Positions 49,280 through 60,715 are shown, counted from the stretch's first letter. The stretch is 64,000 nucleotides of DNA from Symsagittifera roscoffensis (GCF_963678635.1 NC_087066.1:1138201-1202200); one strand, 5' to 3'. The notes: generated by a model not told the origin, from the letters alone. Numbers and translations are program-made.

Positions 49280-50148
49280 GACTTCTTTCCCATCAGGATA
49301 TTTTCTTTTAAGGTGTCTTCGCCACCAACTGTTTCCTTCCTTCGCAGTATCGTGACTTCCGGTTCCTCCTTACCCTTTCCGTTGATCACGGGTTTATCAT
49401 CTGCCAGTTTCTCGAGTAGTCTTCTCAAGTCTTCATCTATCACTGCACTTCCCGTCTCTATTTGGTTCAGATCATAGCCTTTCGCCTTGAGTGTCTCCCT
49501 CACGATCTTCGATTTGAGCATCATCTCCATTGGCACTTCTCGTGTTATTTTTAAGATCGTCTTCTCTGGAGGCTCCGTTGGTAATTCGGGGTGATCTTCT
49601 ATCAGTTTGCCTGATTTATCGAGCCATCTCGTGAGTGGAAGACTGTCATACGTTTCTTTGTCCATGAAGGAGAAGCCTTCTTTGATTTCGGGCCTCTCTG
49701 CCTCTCTTTGTTCCTGTCTCTCGTAGAACTCCGTCTTCTTACTCAGGCTATCGGCATTTTGATGTTTGTCTCTTGTCCTATGCTCTATTATCATGTTGTA
49801 TCCGTCTAGGCGTACTATCCACCTCCCAATGTCGCTCTGATCCATTGAGTACGTTTTCAGCCAACTGAGTGCCTTGTTGTCGACTCGCAACTTGAATGGT
49901 TCGCTGCCTAGGTATGCTCTATATTTCTCGACAAAAGTAACCACCGCGAACATCTCTGCTTTGGGTGCCCCGTACTTCATCTCCGTATCACTCAAGACTT
50001 TACTCCCGTACGCTATTGGTCTCAAGTCTGTCCTCCCATTCCAATCCTGTTCTTGATGGAGCATGCCAGAAATCGCGACTATCGATGCATCCGTGTCCAG
50101 CACGTACATTCCTTTTTCTGTTGGCATCCCTAGCACCGGTGCTCGCAC
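49177..50148 (-). pseudogene. RNase H, element B (323 codons)
   Basis: RNase H with DTDAS, AEMFAVV, VDNKALSW and HQNADSLSK intact. The following linker runs to a frameshift near 49270. The N-terminus joins the RT connection across a frameshift near 50150. Confidence 0.8.
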
Positions 50149-50461
50149 AACTCTTTCTTTGTTCTCTGGAATGATTCTTCAGCCGCGTTGTTCCATGTGA
50201 ACTTCTTGCCTTTTGTCACATTAGCTGTTGCATCGGGTATATTTTGTCCGCGTAGCCCTTGATAAGTTACCTGTAATAGTTCGCAAAACACAGGAAGCTC
50301 ATCAACTGGTGTTCCGTTTTTGGCAATTTCCAGGTTAGAACCGCTTCTACTGCATCTGGATCTGGTCTGATGCCGTGTCTGTCCACAATCCTTCCCAAGT
50401 TTTTTATCAAATCTTTGAGTATTTTGCACTTTGATGGTTTAGCCCCGACCTCTTCATGCAT
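50130..50461 (-). pseudogene. RT connection domain, element B
   Basis: Two overlapping frames (50267-50461 and 50130-50429) together carry NLGRIVDRHGIRPDPDAVEAV, SFLCFANYYR and KGKKFTWNNAAEESF, as in A. A stop/indel near 50270 splits them. Confidence 0.65.
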
Positions 50462-50947
50462 GCAAACACCTCGTCCAATCGCTCGATGTGATCTTCCAGT
50501 GTAGGTGTCGCTATTACCACGTCATCCATTTAGCACATTATCAAATTGCCGTATTTCTTTGTCACACCTATCAATGCATGTGCCATCAACCGTTGAAATG
50601 TGGTCGGGGCATTGCAAAGACCAAAAGGCATCCGTTTCCATTGAAACAGCCCCAGCTCGCAGGCGAACCCTGTTTTGTCCCTGTCCTGCTTCCGAACCTA
50701 AATCAAGAGTCGTAAAAAAACTTGCATCACCTTACTTCGAGAGGCTCTCGTCAATCCTAGGCATGGGATAGGCATCCTTCACCGTGACGGAGTTCAGATA
50801 CCGAAAATCACAACAAAACCTCAATTGGTCGCCTTTCTTCTTGTCCATCACTACTCCACACGCCCACGGTGATTTGGATGGTTCTATCATATCATACTCT
50901 AGTAATGTCTCTATTTCTTTTCTACATGCATCCGCTTCTACATGCAT
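50462..50947 (-). pseudogene. RT fingers and palm, element B, with stop in the YVDD box
   Basis: 50732-50947 reads SKSPWACGVV, FCCDFRYLNSV, DAYPMPRIDESLSK then TAA. Motif A survives as TTLDLG before a deletion. The catalytic box is stop-Met-Asp-Asp: the Tyr codon is TAA at 50530-50532. No active RT is possible without repair. Confidence 0.75.
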
Positions 50948-50983
50948 CAGCTTCTACATGGGGTACCGCTGACTCTTCAAGCT

Positions 50984-52393
50984 CTATTTCATGTTCAACA
51001 AAATTGCACCATCCAATGTCTGCCTTATGTTTCGAAAAAACATCCTCATTACGCTCCAGTACATCCTTGATGGCTTCGAGCTGTTCGCCGTTATCTTGCC
51101 CCTTAAATGCTCTATCTCAGGTAGGACCGTTTTATCCCTCTGCATTTCATCTAGTGTGGGTCTTTCCGGAAAATTCGAACAGCTCGAAAGTCCATCGTCT
51201 GTCTCTGACTTAAGTGACTTCATAAGACCTGATGAACATTTTATTTCCTTCAATCGTCTCAAGATACAAATTTTGTCTTTATGGTTTGGACAATCAACAA
51301 CTTCATTCTGTTTCGGATTTTCAGTCATTTCATATCGTTTTTTCACGGGCAAAGCGTATCCCAACTTCCTCCCCCTCTGTATCGTGATTGGTATATCAAG
51401 AGTATTCAACAAGACACTGACGCAGAGGCCGCTCTTGGTTTTCGAGAAGGATCTTCCTAAAAGAGCAGCATTTTGACTATTAGGATTTGGGACTATGCAT
51501 ACTTGCTTGTTGTCACTTAGTTCATTATAGTTTTTCATTCGCAAGCCTACAATTGCCGCTTCGTTCGCTTTCAGCCTCACCCTCCTACTCAAGAATACCG
51601 GTGCTTCATTTTCGTTCGCCATTATCAAATTTACCGGTTTAATTGCGTACCTCCTATCCGAGTTCCGTATCCTGAACATGGCATTGTTTAAATCAATCGT
51701 TACTTCAATGTTCCTGATGAAATCTCTGCCTAAAATGAATTGGTCAGACTCACCCAGGTTTTCTACCACGAGAAAGCTCACCCACAGGTTGCGCTCCCCC
51801 AGGTTTAGGGCTATTATTGGTGTCCTGCCTAGCACCCGCAGCGCCCCCTTGTTAGCAGCTGACAGTCGTATTCTTGAGTCTTTTAAATCATCTTTTTTGA
51901 TGCCCATTCGCTCCCAAGTTTCGATTGGTATAACACTCAAGACTGCTCTCGTATCAAGTAATCCGCGTAACTGAGTCTTCTTGCCGCTTATGTCAAGCAC
52001 GTGTGCTGATACGTCTGCCTCCGTCCCAATGTGCATTGCATCTTCTTCCAACATGGCGCAGTGACCAATCGATCTCTTTTTCAGTTCTTCTTTGCCCACG
52101 TAGATCTGACCGGCTGGGTCTTCGTCACATGTTATCATACTTTTCCTGTAGATGTTTATCCCATCTATGTTTAACATCCCCTCATACGGACCGTAAGCCT
52201 CTGTGTATCTGTTCTCGACGCGGACTGACTTGCTGCCACCTCTTGTGAGTAGTGACCTCACGGCTCTAGAAGTTGTCCTTGGACTTATTGCATTTAAGTA
52301 ATCTGCGTACACATCAATGTGCATTATCGTCTGATCGCTGGGTTCGCTCAGATTCCTTGTTACTTCGTGGCCGCCCACAGTGATTATTGACAT
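50984..52393 (-). pseudogene. Aspartic protease region, element B (469 codons), active site DTR
   Basis: Homologous to residues ~290-753 of 30458-32719. The frame is long and open, with GLLDTRAVLSVIP and FILGRDFIRN. The active-site DTG has become DTR, which should abolish proteolysis. The upstream zinc-knuckle region is missing: capsid (52414) and this ORF are only about 20 bp apart, whereas A has ~860 bp between the matching points. It ends in linker before RT. Confidence 0.8.
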
Positions 52394-52413
52394 TATCCTG
52401 GCTCCAATCTTCG

Positions 52414-52926
52414 TTATTTTACCCCATCGATGAGCTTCGAGGCGATGCTGAAGTTCCTTCTGTTCGTCGACTCCTCAGGATCACCCCTTCTTCTCAAGCT
52501 CACAAGATCATCCAGGAACCGATCAATTGATTCGTCGTCCCTTTGTCTTCTCTTTTCAAATCTCATCATCACTTGGTGACCCTTCATGCCTGACCCGAAA
52601 CCATTCAACAAAATCTCAAAGATCTTGTCCGCCGTGTCGCGTTCCTCCTCTTTCTTCGCAACTACACATTTTAACGCTGTGCCTTCTAGGTTGCTCAATA
52701 TCGCCGTGCAGGCCTGTCTCTCGTCATTCAAGTTATCTTGTTCCAGGTGTAGTCTCATGACTTCCATCCATGTGTCGATGCACCCATCTGAATCATCTTT
52801 GAATTTTTTGGGGTTCTTTAAGGTTTTCCTGGATTTGTCACCTCCTATTTCACTCGAGTCAGTGTTCCTCGTGGCGAAGGCCTCCAGTGTCCTGTTCATC
52901 ATTTCCCAGGTACCCGCCCACGTCAT
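52414..52926 (-). CDS. Gag capsid-like domain, element B (170 codons)
   Basis: Homologous to residues ~150-309 of 32740-33669: CIDTWMEVMRLHLEQ, LSNLEGTALKCVV, KIFEILLNGFGSG, FEKRRQRDDESIDRFLDDL. An ATG start is available. It ends KLIDGVK then stop at the deletion that removed the nucleocapsid. No N-terminal coiled-coil gag is found upstream. Confidence 0.75.
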   Translation of the reverse strand: MTWAGTWEMMNRTLEAFATRNTDSSEIGGDKSRKTLKNPKKFKDDSDGCIDTWMEVMRLHLEQDNLNDERQACTAILSNLEGTALKCVVAKKEEERDTADKIFEILLNGFGSGMKGHQVMMRFEKRRQRDDESIDRFLDDLVSLRRRGDPEESTNRRNFSIASKLIDGVK

Positions 52927-53184
52927 GGCATCCGGTTTCTATTCTTTTTAGCTTTTTGTCTCTTTGCTCATTTTTTGTCCCCTCAGTTACCTCCCATTAC
53001 TCGGTTAGCTAAGCCTCGTTCGGAGAGCGAACCTGGAAGTTTTTCTCGAGTTTTTTTTAAAAAGCTATCACGGTACAACCGGAAGGTTCACACGTTCCCG
53101 CTGAACCGTACCACCAGTACTCTAGAATGTGCATGTAGCCCGGAGCTGTGTCAAGTGGGTTTGACTCCGTAGTCATGATGTCGT
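52927..53184 (-). other. 5' leader of element B
   Basis: About 260 bp between PBS and gag, much shorter than in A. It contains TACAACCGGAAGG-type sequence similar to the A leader near 36420. No gene. Confidence 0.5.
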
Positions 53185-53204
53185 GAAAACACCCAGGAGT
53201 GCCA
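53185..53204 (-). promoter_or_regulatory. Candidate PBS, element B
   Basis: TGGCACTCCTGGGTG on the minus strand, one base different from the A site, 12 nt from the LTR end. Confidence 0.5.
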
Positions 53205-53216
53205 TAAAAACACTAT

Positions 53217-54045
53217 GTAACAGTCGCCGACTTCAGTCAAATATGAGGCTTAAGAAAAATAGGCCCTATAACCATTGGCTCAATAGTTAGCTACACTATC
53301 TCTTGTTTTTTTCTACCTCAAAACGGTCGGAGCCAATTCGGTTCGCTTGCGACATGAGACTAGAACCCGTTACAGCTTAGAGGTTACTACCAAAATATCC
53401 CCCCACTCTAGAAAATAAGAACGTTCCCATACTTAGGTCTCGAAAAACCCAAAATACACGAACGCCATTAAAAACCGGGTCGAAACAATCCATTAAGTTA
53501 CTTTTTTGTTAGACAGTAGAACTTTGATCTCAACATAACAATCACAAAACACACTCAAGAAAATTAAATTGGGTACTTACATACCAGCAGACTCAAGAAT
53601 TAGAGGTAACTAAATTAGTAAGCAATTTGAGAATAATCGGGGAGTTAAGTTTGATTGAATAAGTTCTAATCGAACAAGTTTTATCTCGAGAATGGAGTTT
53701 TGGTACTGGACCATTGGGATACTTTGGTTGTCCACCTTTCCACCGAAGGTTCACTCTGGTCCAACTGGTTTTCTTCGTTTCCTATATCAAGATAGGACAA
53801 CTCTACTCTCGTATTATTTAGATGTCGGAAATTGCAAATAGAAATTCCCCACTGCTTAAATTGACCATTTTTCCGCGATTGTAATTCGGTCGTTCTGATT
53901 TCTATTATCTGATATTTTCAGTTATCGCCAGAAACTTGAGCATGACATGTCCAATTCGAATTTTTGAAAAATTCCATATGACCCCAAAATCATGTTTAAT
54001 CCGCATTGCTCAAGGTCAAACTTCCAAATATGGCCGACTTGCACA
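53217..54045 (-). repeat. 5' LTR of element B
   Basis: 829 bp, TGTGCAAGTCGG (from 54045) to TGTTACA (53217) in element orientation. It abuts an A-type LTR fragment at 54046. Confidence 0.8.
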
Positions 54046-54931
54046 AGTACATATCGACGGAATATAAAACTAGGTCCTAATTCGACTGGCCAACGTCTAA
54101 ACAGAGCTCTACATGCTTTTCACCGTCTCTACCAAAGCCAGTTCTTTTGGTGGTCTTTTCAACATCGGGTCGACAAAACCGTTACTGTTCTCCGTCTTCG
54201 ACCAGAACGCTCAAATTAACTTAATTACATGCAAAAATAGTGAGCTCATGGCTGGGACTCAGTATCCCCAGACCACGAGGTCACTCTTGAAATTAGGGCT
54301 ACTACTACTTATTATATTACGATTGTTTTTGTTGAGTAGATAAAAATCATCATCTCCATCGAAGATGGATCAACCCTTTCCCCTAACTCCTAGCTTCTCA
54401 TTGTCGGAAAATGAATTCAGATATTAAATAAATTCAATTCAAGGCATACCCGGGAAGCTAAAAATTTATATAAAATGATTTCAGTTCAAGTCCCGATACC
54501 CCTCCGGATTCCTGAATCCGGGGAAATAACGCCCTTGTCTCCTCTCCGGAAGTTTGGTTTCTACCCTTCACCGTTGTTGTGAATGGCCTTGCAATGGTTT
54601 TAGCGACACAATCGTTGCAACTCGGAGCAGTCTCTGCTAATACTCTGTCTTCTTCGATTCTGATATTCTATTTTCTCGTAGTTATCTTCGTCGCAACTAT
54701 TGTTGTTCTGATTTTATTCTGGTTTTTTTCAAAAAAGGTAGTTTTTGAAGTTTCTCAGAACTATGATGTCATCATTCGAAATTTAAAAATTTGAAATACC
54801 AGAATATTCTAGCCTTCACAGTTTGACTAATCGTTCCAATAACGCTCTTAATCCTTCAGTACTGCCAACTCGGAAGGTTCGCTGCTAATAATTCGAAATT
54901 GCATTTTCGTCAAATCTGGTCGAATGTCACA
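54046..54931 (-). repeat. Diverged A-type LTR fragment
   Basis: Matches the A-type LTR from its U3 start (TGTGACATTCG at 54931) to GATATGTAC at 54048; the last ~18 bp of U5 are missing at the join with the B LTR. More diverged than the other A copies. Confidence 0.75.
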
Positions 54932-54961
54932 GAAGATGACAACTGTTGAAGTCTTTTTCAA

Positions 54962-55198
54962 TTAAAATCGATACGGCTTACATTTCTTCAATAAAAACAC
55001 GCAACTCGACACGAGAAAATATAAAACACAAGCGATACGAATAAAAGAATTAAATCGAAATTTATTTTTGTCATTTATTGTTCCGAGTACGCAAACGGCG
55101 TTCGCAATCTGTATTGCCAGGGAGATTCTCTGAATAAAAATGCTGCCTGCTCTGGGTTTCTCGGTGCATACGCTTAGTTTCTTACAAAGCGTGTTCAA
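54962..55198 (-). pseudogene. C-terminal end of the non-LTR element ORF
   Basis: 78 codons with IFIQRISLAIQIANAVCVLGTI, the amphipathic end that follows the nuclease segment in this type of RT protein. Frameshifted from 55195-55380 by an overlap of four bases. The last ~45 codons are probably not part of the conserved protein. Confidence 0.55.
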
Positions 55199-55460
55199 AA
55201 AATTTCTGTACTGGGGCCGGCCGCGCCCTGAATCTCAAAAACTTGCGGTTGAAAAAGATATCCATCATCTACAAGATCTTCATACTTGTCATTTTTTTGC
55301 TCTTCCGCTTTAACGGCAGCCGTACCAGGGTTACAAACAGTTCCGCCATTAATCCTACATGGAGCTAAGGAGTCTACCACCGTTACATCCCAAAAGAGCT
55401 GCTTAGCAACAGTTATGAAACGAGCGTCAAACCGTCTGGTCGCTTCTGATCGGTGCTGTA
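55195..55460 (-). pseudogene. PD-(D/E)XK-like nuclease segment of the non-LTR element
   Basis: In one frame KRPDGLTLVS lies near 55435-55410. After a frameshift LFWDVTVVDSLAP follows, then GTAAVKAEEQKNDKY and FQPQVFEIQGAAGPS. The order R/K-PD, a second Asp in DVTVVD and an acidic-Lys segment fits a restriction-like endonuclease. Broken by the frameshift at about 55400. Confidence 0.6.
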
Positions 55461-55631
55461 GAGGTGTCGTGGTTCTAAAACAGACGAAATGTGAATAGAA
55501 TATACGCGGTAACGTCTTTTCCGCACACGCATTTATACCGTTCGCATATTTTTGTGCCTAATCGAAGTCCTATCGCATTTCTGAAATGTTGGTTCGACAG
55601 TTTCGACCTTAATTTTTGCACGGGATGACGT

Positions 55632-55931
55632 TCAATAATTGGGAGCCAAATCTATCCAAATTTGGCTGTCAAAAATTGGCTCTGTCCAATTTTTTTGGAT
55701 TTCATTTTCCGGAGCCATTTCAGTTTTTTCAAGTTTAAACCACCGTTCAAGCGCATCATCATAGGTTCCATCCCCATGCTCCCAACTGAAGATTTCGCTC
55801 AAGGCATTTTTTGCTCCTACTGCTGAGGCTAAGAAAGCGAATAAAGCGAATAGACGAGCGGAAGAAACGCCCAAGCCATCTTTGGCTGCCGCACGAACTG
55901 CTTGTAAAAACTGGTTATTATCCATTTTCAC
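55632..55931 (-). pseudogene. RT C-terminal (post-palm) segment of the non-LTR element
   Basis: 99 codons: ASAVGAKNALSEIF, DALERWFKL and IQKNWTEPI, a conserved helical region between RT and nuclease in this family. Open frame, with gaps to both neighbours. Confidence 0.55.
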
Positions 55932-55961
55932 ATTAGTGACCTTGCAAAACGAATTTATTAG

Positions 55962-56276
55962 TCATTTGTCGTAGCGTTCTAAAAAACCTTTTTGCAAAAA
56001 CAAGAAAAAATATAGGAGTTTTGGCATGTTAAAGCAATTTTTCAGGAGGTAAGAGCCATAATGAGCGTCTAGTTTGTCAATGATATCCGAGATTTTTTCA
56101 AGCTCCTCAATTTTTTCGTCGAGTAATTCTTTTCGGCTAAGGTCGCCGATTGGAGATACTAAAAAGAGGAGTTCTTCTTTTGTTTTTAATTTTATTTTGG
56201 GGCATATTTTTCGAAACTGTGATAAAATTGAATTATACTGTGTACTCGTAGTCAGTCCCAAAAAAAAAGTTCGCAC
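55962..56276 (-). pseudogene. RT thumb segment of the non-LTR element
   Basis: 104 codons: KTKEELLFLVSPIGD, KIEELEKISDIIDKLDAHYG and LLKNCFNMPKLLYF. It follows NNEKCELFF of the preceding frame. The frame changes in a homopolymer run at about 56262-56270. Confidence 0.6.
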
Positions 56277-56724
56277 TTCTCATTGTTCAAGCTCAGGCCG
56301 TAAACTTGTTCCAATTTCAGAATGTTTCAAATGTCCCTATTTACTACCTTATAGTCGTCGGCTAAGTTTCCATCATCTAAATACCAAATGTTAATTTTCG
56401 ACTCCAACTGTTTGACTAGTGTCTGAATTGTTTCCGCAAAAAGGGGCGGGGCTTCAGGAACACCTTGCTGAGTACCGTCTTCTGAAATTATGACAGAGTT
56501 TCCGTAAAAGATGTAACTAGGTTTACTATACGCGCAATGGGTGTAATTGTACAATTCGGGGCGATTTGAATAAACATGATTCAGCATTGTTTTTCTATTT
56601 AGAGAGTTAAAGGCATTCTTAAAATCTAGTTTTAAAAGAACAGTGACTTTTGGATTGTCGTCGCGTTCAATTAGGTTTCGAAACGAATGTGCCGCTATTT
56701 CTGCTCCTCTTTTGGTATCGCATC
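56277..56724 (-). pseudogene. RT palm of the non-LTR element
   Basis: Open from about 56720: KLDFKNAFNSLNR (motif A Asp), SEDGTQQGVPEAPPLFA (motif B) and IWYLDDGNLADD (motif C, YLDD). A stop follows NRDI at 56327, then GLSLNNEKCELFF continues the fold. All three catalytic motifs are visible, so this is a genuine RT. Upstream it is out of frame with 56725-57354. Confidence 0.75.
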
Positions 56725-57354
56725 CTAGCTGTACGTTTCAGAAAAATTGTGTCGCTCGAAGAAGGCCTTGCTTCCAGCGCATTTAGACGCGCTACGTCTC
56801 AGCGTGTTGCCTTTGGCAATCGGTCTCAACCCTCCGTCTGTCTTTATGAGGGCGATAAGCTTTGCGCCAAAAAAGAAAGGTCTCAGGGGTTCGGGTATTT
56901 GACCATCTCCAATGAGGTTTATCAGCTTAGTAAGCGATTTCAGAAAGTTAGGTCCTGCATTGCCATTCGACTTACTAACAAGATCTCTAAAAATTTGAGG
57001 AACTATTTTATCAGGAACTTCTGCTGATCCGTTCGGAAAGGACATTATCGCTTTGTATAGGTCGAAATCGGTTACGAAAAAACTATTTAAGGTTTCTGGA
57101 TTAAGAGCTGCAAATTTGGCTCGCTGAGCGTGCTTAGACAACAACTTTTGATAGTTATCAGTTGAAAAAGGAGCTATTTTGTCATCCGAAGCAGCAAGCC
57201 TTATTCCTTCCTTTACATTTCCTTCATCGGGCTCACTACTTATTAGCTTTATTCTCTGCTCGAATTCACTCAGAGGCGGGCTTGAAACTTGCGGATGGGG
57301 TTTTGGAAGTGACACGTCATTTGCTCGAATTTTTTTATTTATCAAAGAGCTCAT
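56725..57354 (-). pseudogene. RT N-terminal part (fingers) of the non-LTR element (209 codons)
   Basis: FPNGSAEVPDKIVPQIFRDL, LKSLTKLINLIGDGQIPEPL, FFGAKLIALIKTDGGLRPIA: the fingers motifs (ALxKxDGGxRPIA) before the palm. It ends in frame-shifted sequence (FFERHNFSETYS). The real start may be ATG 57430 in another frame. Confidence 0.7.
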
Positions 57355-57430
57355 GCTTGTGGTCTGTTTGAGTCCACTTCTTTTTCAGTTGCTCCAAAAA
57401 AACAAGAACGACGTTTAAAAAGTCAGCCAT

Positions 57431-58147
57431 TTTGTAGCATCTTCTACGTTGTAGACGATGTCATTTATTTTGTCCGACAGACTTTCCGCAAAGGGAACAC
57501 TCGAGTCTGTTGGTACTCTCTTGAGTACTCGGACATTTGAGATGGCTGTATTAACATAACTGTCTCTAGCACTAAATCATTGCCTATTGTTCCTTTTAAA
57601 CAGATTTTTCATCAAGACATAAAGGAAACTAAAACCATTGAGTTTTTTTAGAGTCACTAAGAGAGATATTTACACAACTGATTTGATACCAACTAGAACA
57701 ACAATCACATCTAATCCAACTTATCAGTCCTGAAAGTTTTAAGCAATCTTTGCTTGTACACTCTTTGTTGTTTTTCCTCATCTGGCCTCAGCATAAAGGT
57801 TAAAAAAAGGATTTTGATTGGACTTTAGGGGACTGAACTAACCCATGATAAGCGGTTAGTGGGAATTTCATATATCAGCAAACGAAAAAAAAATAAAAGG
57901 CAATTAAAATATTCTAAGTTTCAAAATCAAATTACAAAAATCAAAAACAAGGAACAATCTCACCTGAGCTCAGAAGGTTTAGTGGTGCACCACCAGACTC
58001 TTCAAGGCAGTTCCAGTTTCCCACCTCCCCACAGAAAGCCACTTGACAGACCTGTCTCTAAAATCCCTCAGAGGGCGTTCCGCAAACAAGCACAAACATC
58101 AATCATAACAAATCTATTTAATAAGTTTATCACAACAATTAGGCTAA
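57431..58147. other. Unassigned spacer
   Basis: About 720 bp between the non-LTR relic and the LTR of element C. AT-rich, with no recognisable gene or LTR. A plus-strand 126-codon frame (57859-58239) runs into the LTR and is not supported. Confidence 0.5.
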
Positions 58148-58723
58148 AACCAGCCATTTCTTTTGGTGGTTTTCCTAAGATCGGGGCGACAAAACGTTAC
58201 TGCTTTCCGGCTTCGACCAGAACTCTCAAATTAACTTAATTACATGCAAAAATACTGAACTCATGGCTGGGTCTCAGTATCCCCAGACAACGAGGTCACT
58301 CCCAAAAACAGGGCTACTACGATTTATTATATTACCATTGTTTTCGTTCAGTAGACAAAAATCATCATCTCCATCGAAGATGGATCAACCCTTTCCCTCA
58401 CTCTTAGCTTCTCAATATCTGAAAATGAATCGGTGTTTTAATTAAATTCAACTCAAGACATGGCCAGGAAGCTAAAAGTTAATATATAACAGTTTGAGTC
58501 TTGGGCCCGAGACCCCTCCTGATTCGAATTGACGTTCATGTTCGAATTGAAGTTTTAAAAGTTAACATGTCAGTTAAAACTGACCCTTCCCGATTTGTCT
58601 ATTTGTTCAAATAACGTCGCTAATCCGTTAAAGCCATCAATCTTCCAGGTCAGATGTTCTCTTGTGGTCGATAAAAATTCGAATGCGAAACTGCATTTTC
58701 GTACATTCTGGTCGAATGTCAAA
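58148..58723 (-). repeat. Partial 3' LTR of element C (A-type)
   Basis: From the U3 start (TTTGACATTCG at 58723, first bases changed from TGTG) to about 58148, where homology to the A-type LTR ends. Roughly the last third (U5 side) is missing. Confidence 0.7.
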
Positions 58724-59561
58724 TGATCCCCGGACAGCCAGGACAATGTCCTCATTGAGTCTCGTTGTCTTCATCAAAATGGTACAGTGCCATCGAACAG
58801 AATTTACAAAACGCACGAAATCACTTTTATCCACCTCATATCAACTCACTGCAGAATTTAAATGGCATCATACCATACTATTATAACCTTCCAAATTCTT
58901 TCACTTATCTGCAATTTCGAGGATATGACTAAAGATAAAACATTTTTCCGACTTTCAATTTCAATGCCCTGACTTAGAACTTTTTCTCTTAGGTTTTAAA
59001 AGGTGATGGTTTGCAGGACAGTCCTGCCAACCAACAAGCTAAAATGATCCTACTATTCTTTTTCGCTTAGGAAATTTAGTTGTTAATTGCCCTTAAAATT
59101 AAAAATAAGGAGCTCTGTGGTTAGAAGGAACAATGAAATAATCTCCCTCTTCAAGAGATTACCCAAGACTTTCATTTCACCACAAAGTGATCAGTCGTCT
59201 TAGTTGATTAAAAACAATAATGAAGGCTGGAATATTTTGGTATATTCATCACTCAAGCCTTTCTTAATAAATAGTAAGTGTCCCTAAAGCCACTAACGAA
59301 ACTCAAAATGCATATTTATAAATGCAAAAAATTCTTTCATCTTCAAAACTCAACTAAATGTTTTCTTTTTTGTTCCAATTGCAAACTTAGTTGCTTTGTT
59401 TCTCATTTGAGTCTTTTTGTCACATACAAAAGAATTCTGAGTTTTGACATCTTCTCTTTCATCGTTTTCTTGTTTCCTGCTTTGTTCGTCGTTTAGAAGT
59501 TCTAAAACTTTTAAATTCTTCCAATTTTCTTTCTTTTTGCATCTTGTTTTTCGACCATTTG
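58724..59561 (-). other. PPT-like border and 3' UTR of element C
   Basis: TGTCCGGGGATCAT (about 58724-58737) is a degenerate PPT. The remainder aligns with 11009-11834, including a truncated copy of the small sense ORF (start near 59176). The plus-strand frame 58662-58886 parallels the 965-1165 frame of the array. Confidence 0.6.
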
Positions 59562-60325
59562 TCAATGTTCCATCTCCTCCTCCTGCGACATTAACTCCGC
59601 ACTTTCAGTCTCTGTGTCGTGCTACGCGTCGGTTGCTATTCTGACGCTGTTGGAAGCAGTCCTCCAACACTTCTGCTCTTCTACTCTTTGTTTACAACAA
59701 GGTAGAGGATCAACGTTAGATTCACTGTTTCGGCAGAAGCCGTTGTGGAAGCACAAGGTCACGTTTCTGAACATCTCTTCTTTTTCCCTTCAGTCACATT
59801 CACTTGTCCTAGAAATTCTCTTCACTGCTTTGGTTACTGTATTCCGATGAGTTACAAAAGCTCGCTTAAAAGCTCCTGCTCAAATGTCCAGCTGATACAC
59901 ACTGTACACTCTGCTGTGCTTCGACATATGCTTCATGGCATACTCGTACAACCATGCAGCCATGTTGGCTCTGAAACATGGCATCAGTGTCTTCTGGCTC
60001 ATATCTTTTTCACTTCCATCGATCTAAATCTTTTGAGCAACCCAATTCCTTTAATTGTTCTCTCGCCGGCGCCTCCTGTCTATTGTTCTCCTTTACATGA
60101 GCTTCCTTTACATGAATCTGGTAAACTCATGGAGAGCAGCTCTCCACAGTCCCTTATCAACACCGGATTACTACGCCCGGGGTAAAAACATGTTTGTCGC
60201 AAGCAATGGCACGGGAACTCATCATGTGTTGACATGATGCTCCTCCGGTTACATTTTCCCGAAGCTTCCAGTAGTGGTTCCTCTTCCCTATTCTTTCATC
60301 TACTGTTCCACTCTCATCTTCTCAT
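59562..60325 (-). pseudogene. ORF3 C-terminal end of element C, decayed
   Basis: The stop TGA (59562-59564) after QEEEMEH is conserved with A. Upstream, PWFRA/HRNA-region DNA is recognisable, but frameshifts, small deletions (60003-60030) and short duplications (60284-60350) break the frame. Confidence 0.65.
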
Positions 60326-60715
60326 CTACTGATGGTGGACTTCATCATTCTCATCTACTGTATTGTAATCCGTGCGTGTTGATCCTTTCTGCTTTTGTCG
60401 CTCAAAGTCACTGAAGTTCCCACTGGCGTATCCCATGAACTTTTCTCCCAGTATCGATTCTAATTCCTCTTTGGTTCTCTCCGGAATTGCTGAGAACTTT
60501 TTGCACAGTAACTCCGGAGATTTTTCTGACATTCTCGCTATTCTTACGCATTTTGGCACTGAGAAGGCTTGATCAACGATCGTTCTCGTACTTCTCACAT
60601 CCACTGCTACAAAATGCACTAGGTATCTGCTTCCGCACATTGGAACTAGAGTTGATCCTACTAAATATAACGCTCCCGTCGGTCTACGATAAGTTTCACT
60701 ATGCCGGATGTTCAT
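60326..60715 (-). pseudogene. ORF3 C-terminal region of element C (129 codons)
   Basis: Homologous to residues ~60-190 of 11835-13202 (MNIRHSETYRRPTGA, YLVGSTL, FSVPKCVRIARMS, GYASGNFSD). It ends at a local duplication near 60326. Confidence 0.65.

Larger units (their letters stand above)
40091..54045 (-). mobile_element. Element B: divergent Ty3/gypsy relative of element A, about 14 kb, decayed
   Basis: Bounded by B-type LTRs (40091-40933 and 53217-54045). Same gene order as element A: capsid, protease, RT, RNase H, integrase, GPY/F-like, macro-like domain, SGNH ORF, ORF3, PPT. It is shorter because the zinc-knuckle region, most of the large ORF3 N-terminal segment and other pieces are deleted. 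It has no pol triplication. Multiple stops and frameshifts, a stop in the RT YVDD box and a DTG to DTR change show it is non-functional. Confidence 0.85.
54962..57430 (-). mobile_element. Relic non-LTR-type retroelement (RT plus restriction-like nuclease)
   Basis: A continuous series of minus-strand homologous segments in five or more frames: a possible start at ATG 57430, RT (57354-55962), a C-terminal region, then a PD-(D/E)XK-like nuclease and the end at 54962. It lies between the A-type LTR fragment and element C and is unrelated to them. Frameshifts and stops show it is dead. RT followed by a restriction-like endonuclease is the arrangement of R2-like non-LTR elements; I do not assign a clade. 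Confidence 0.7.

Noticed and set aside
57859-58239. 126-codon plus-strand frame
   Set aside because: Lys/Asn/Gln-rich start in AT-rich DNA and runs into an LTR; no homologue in other LTR copies.
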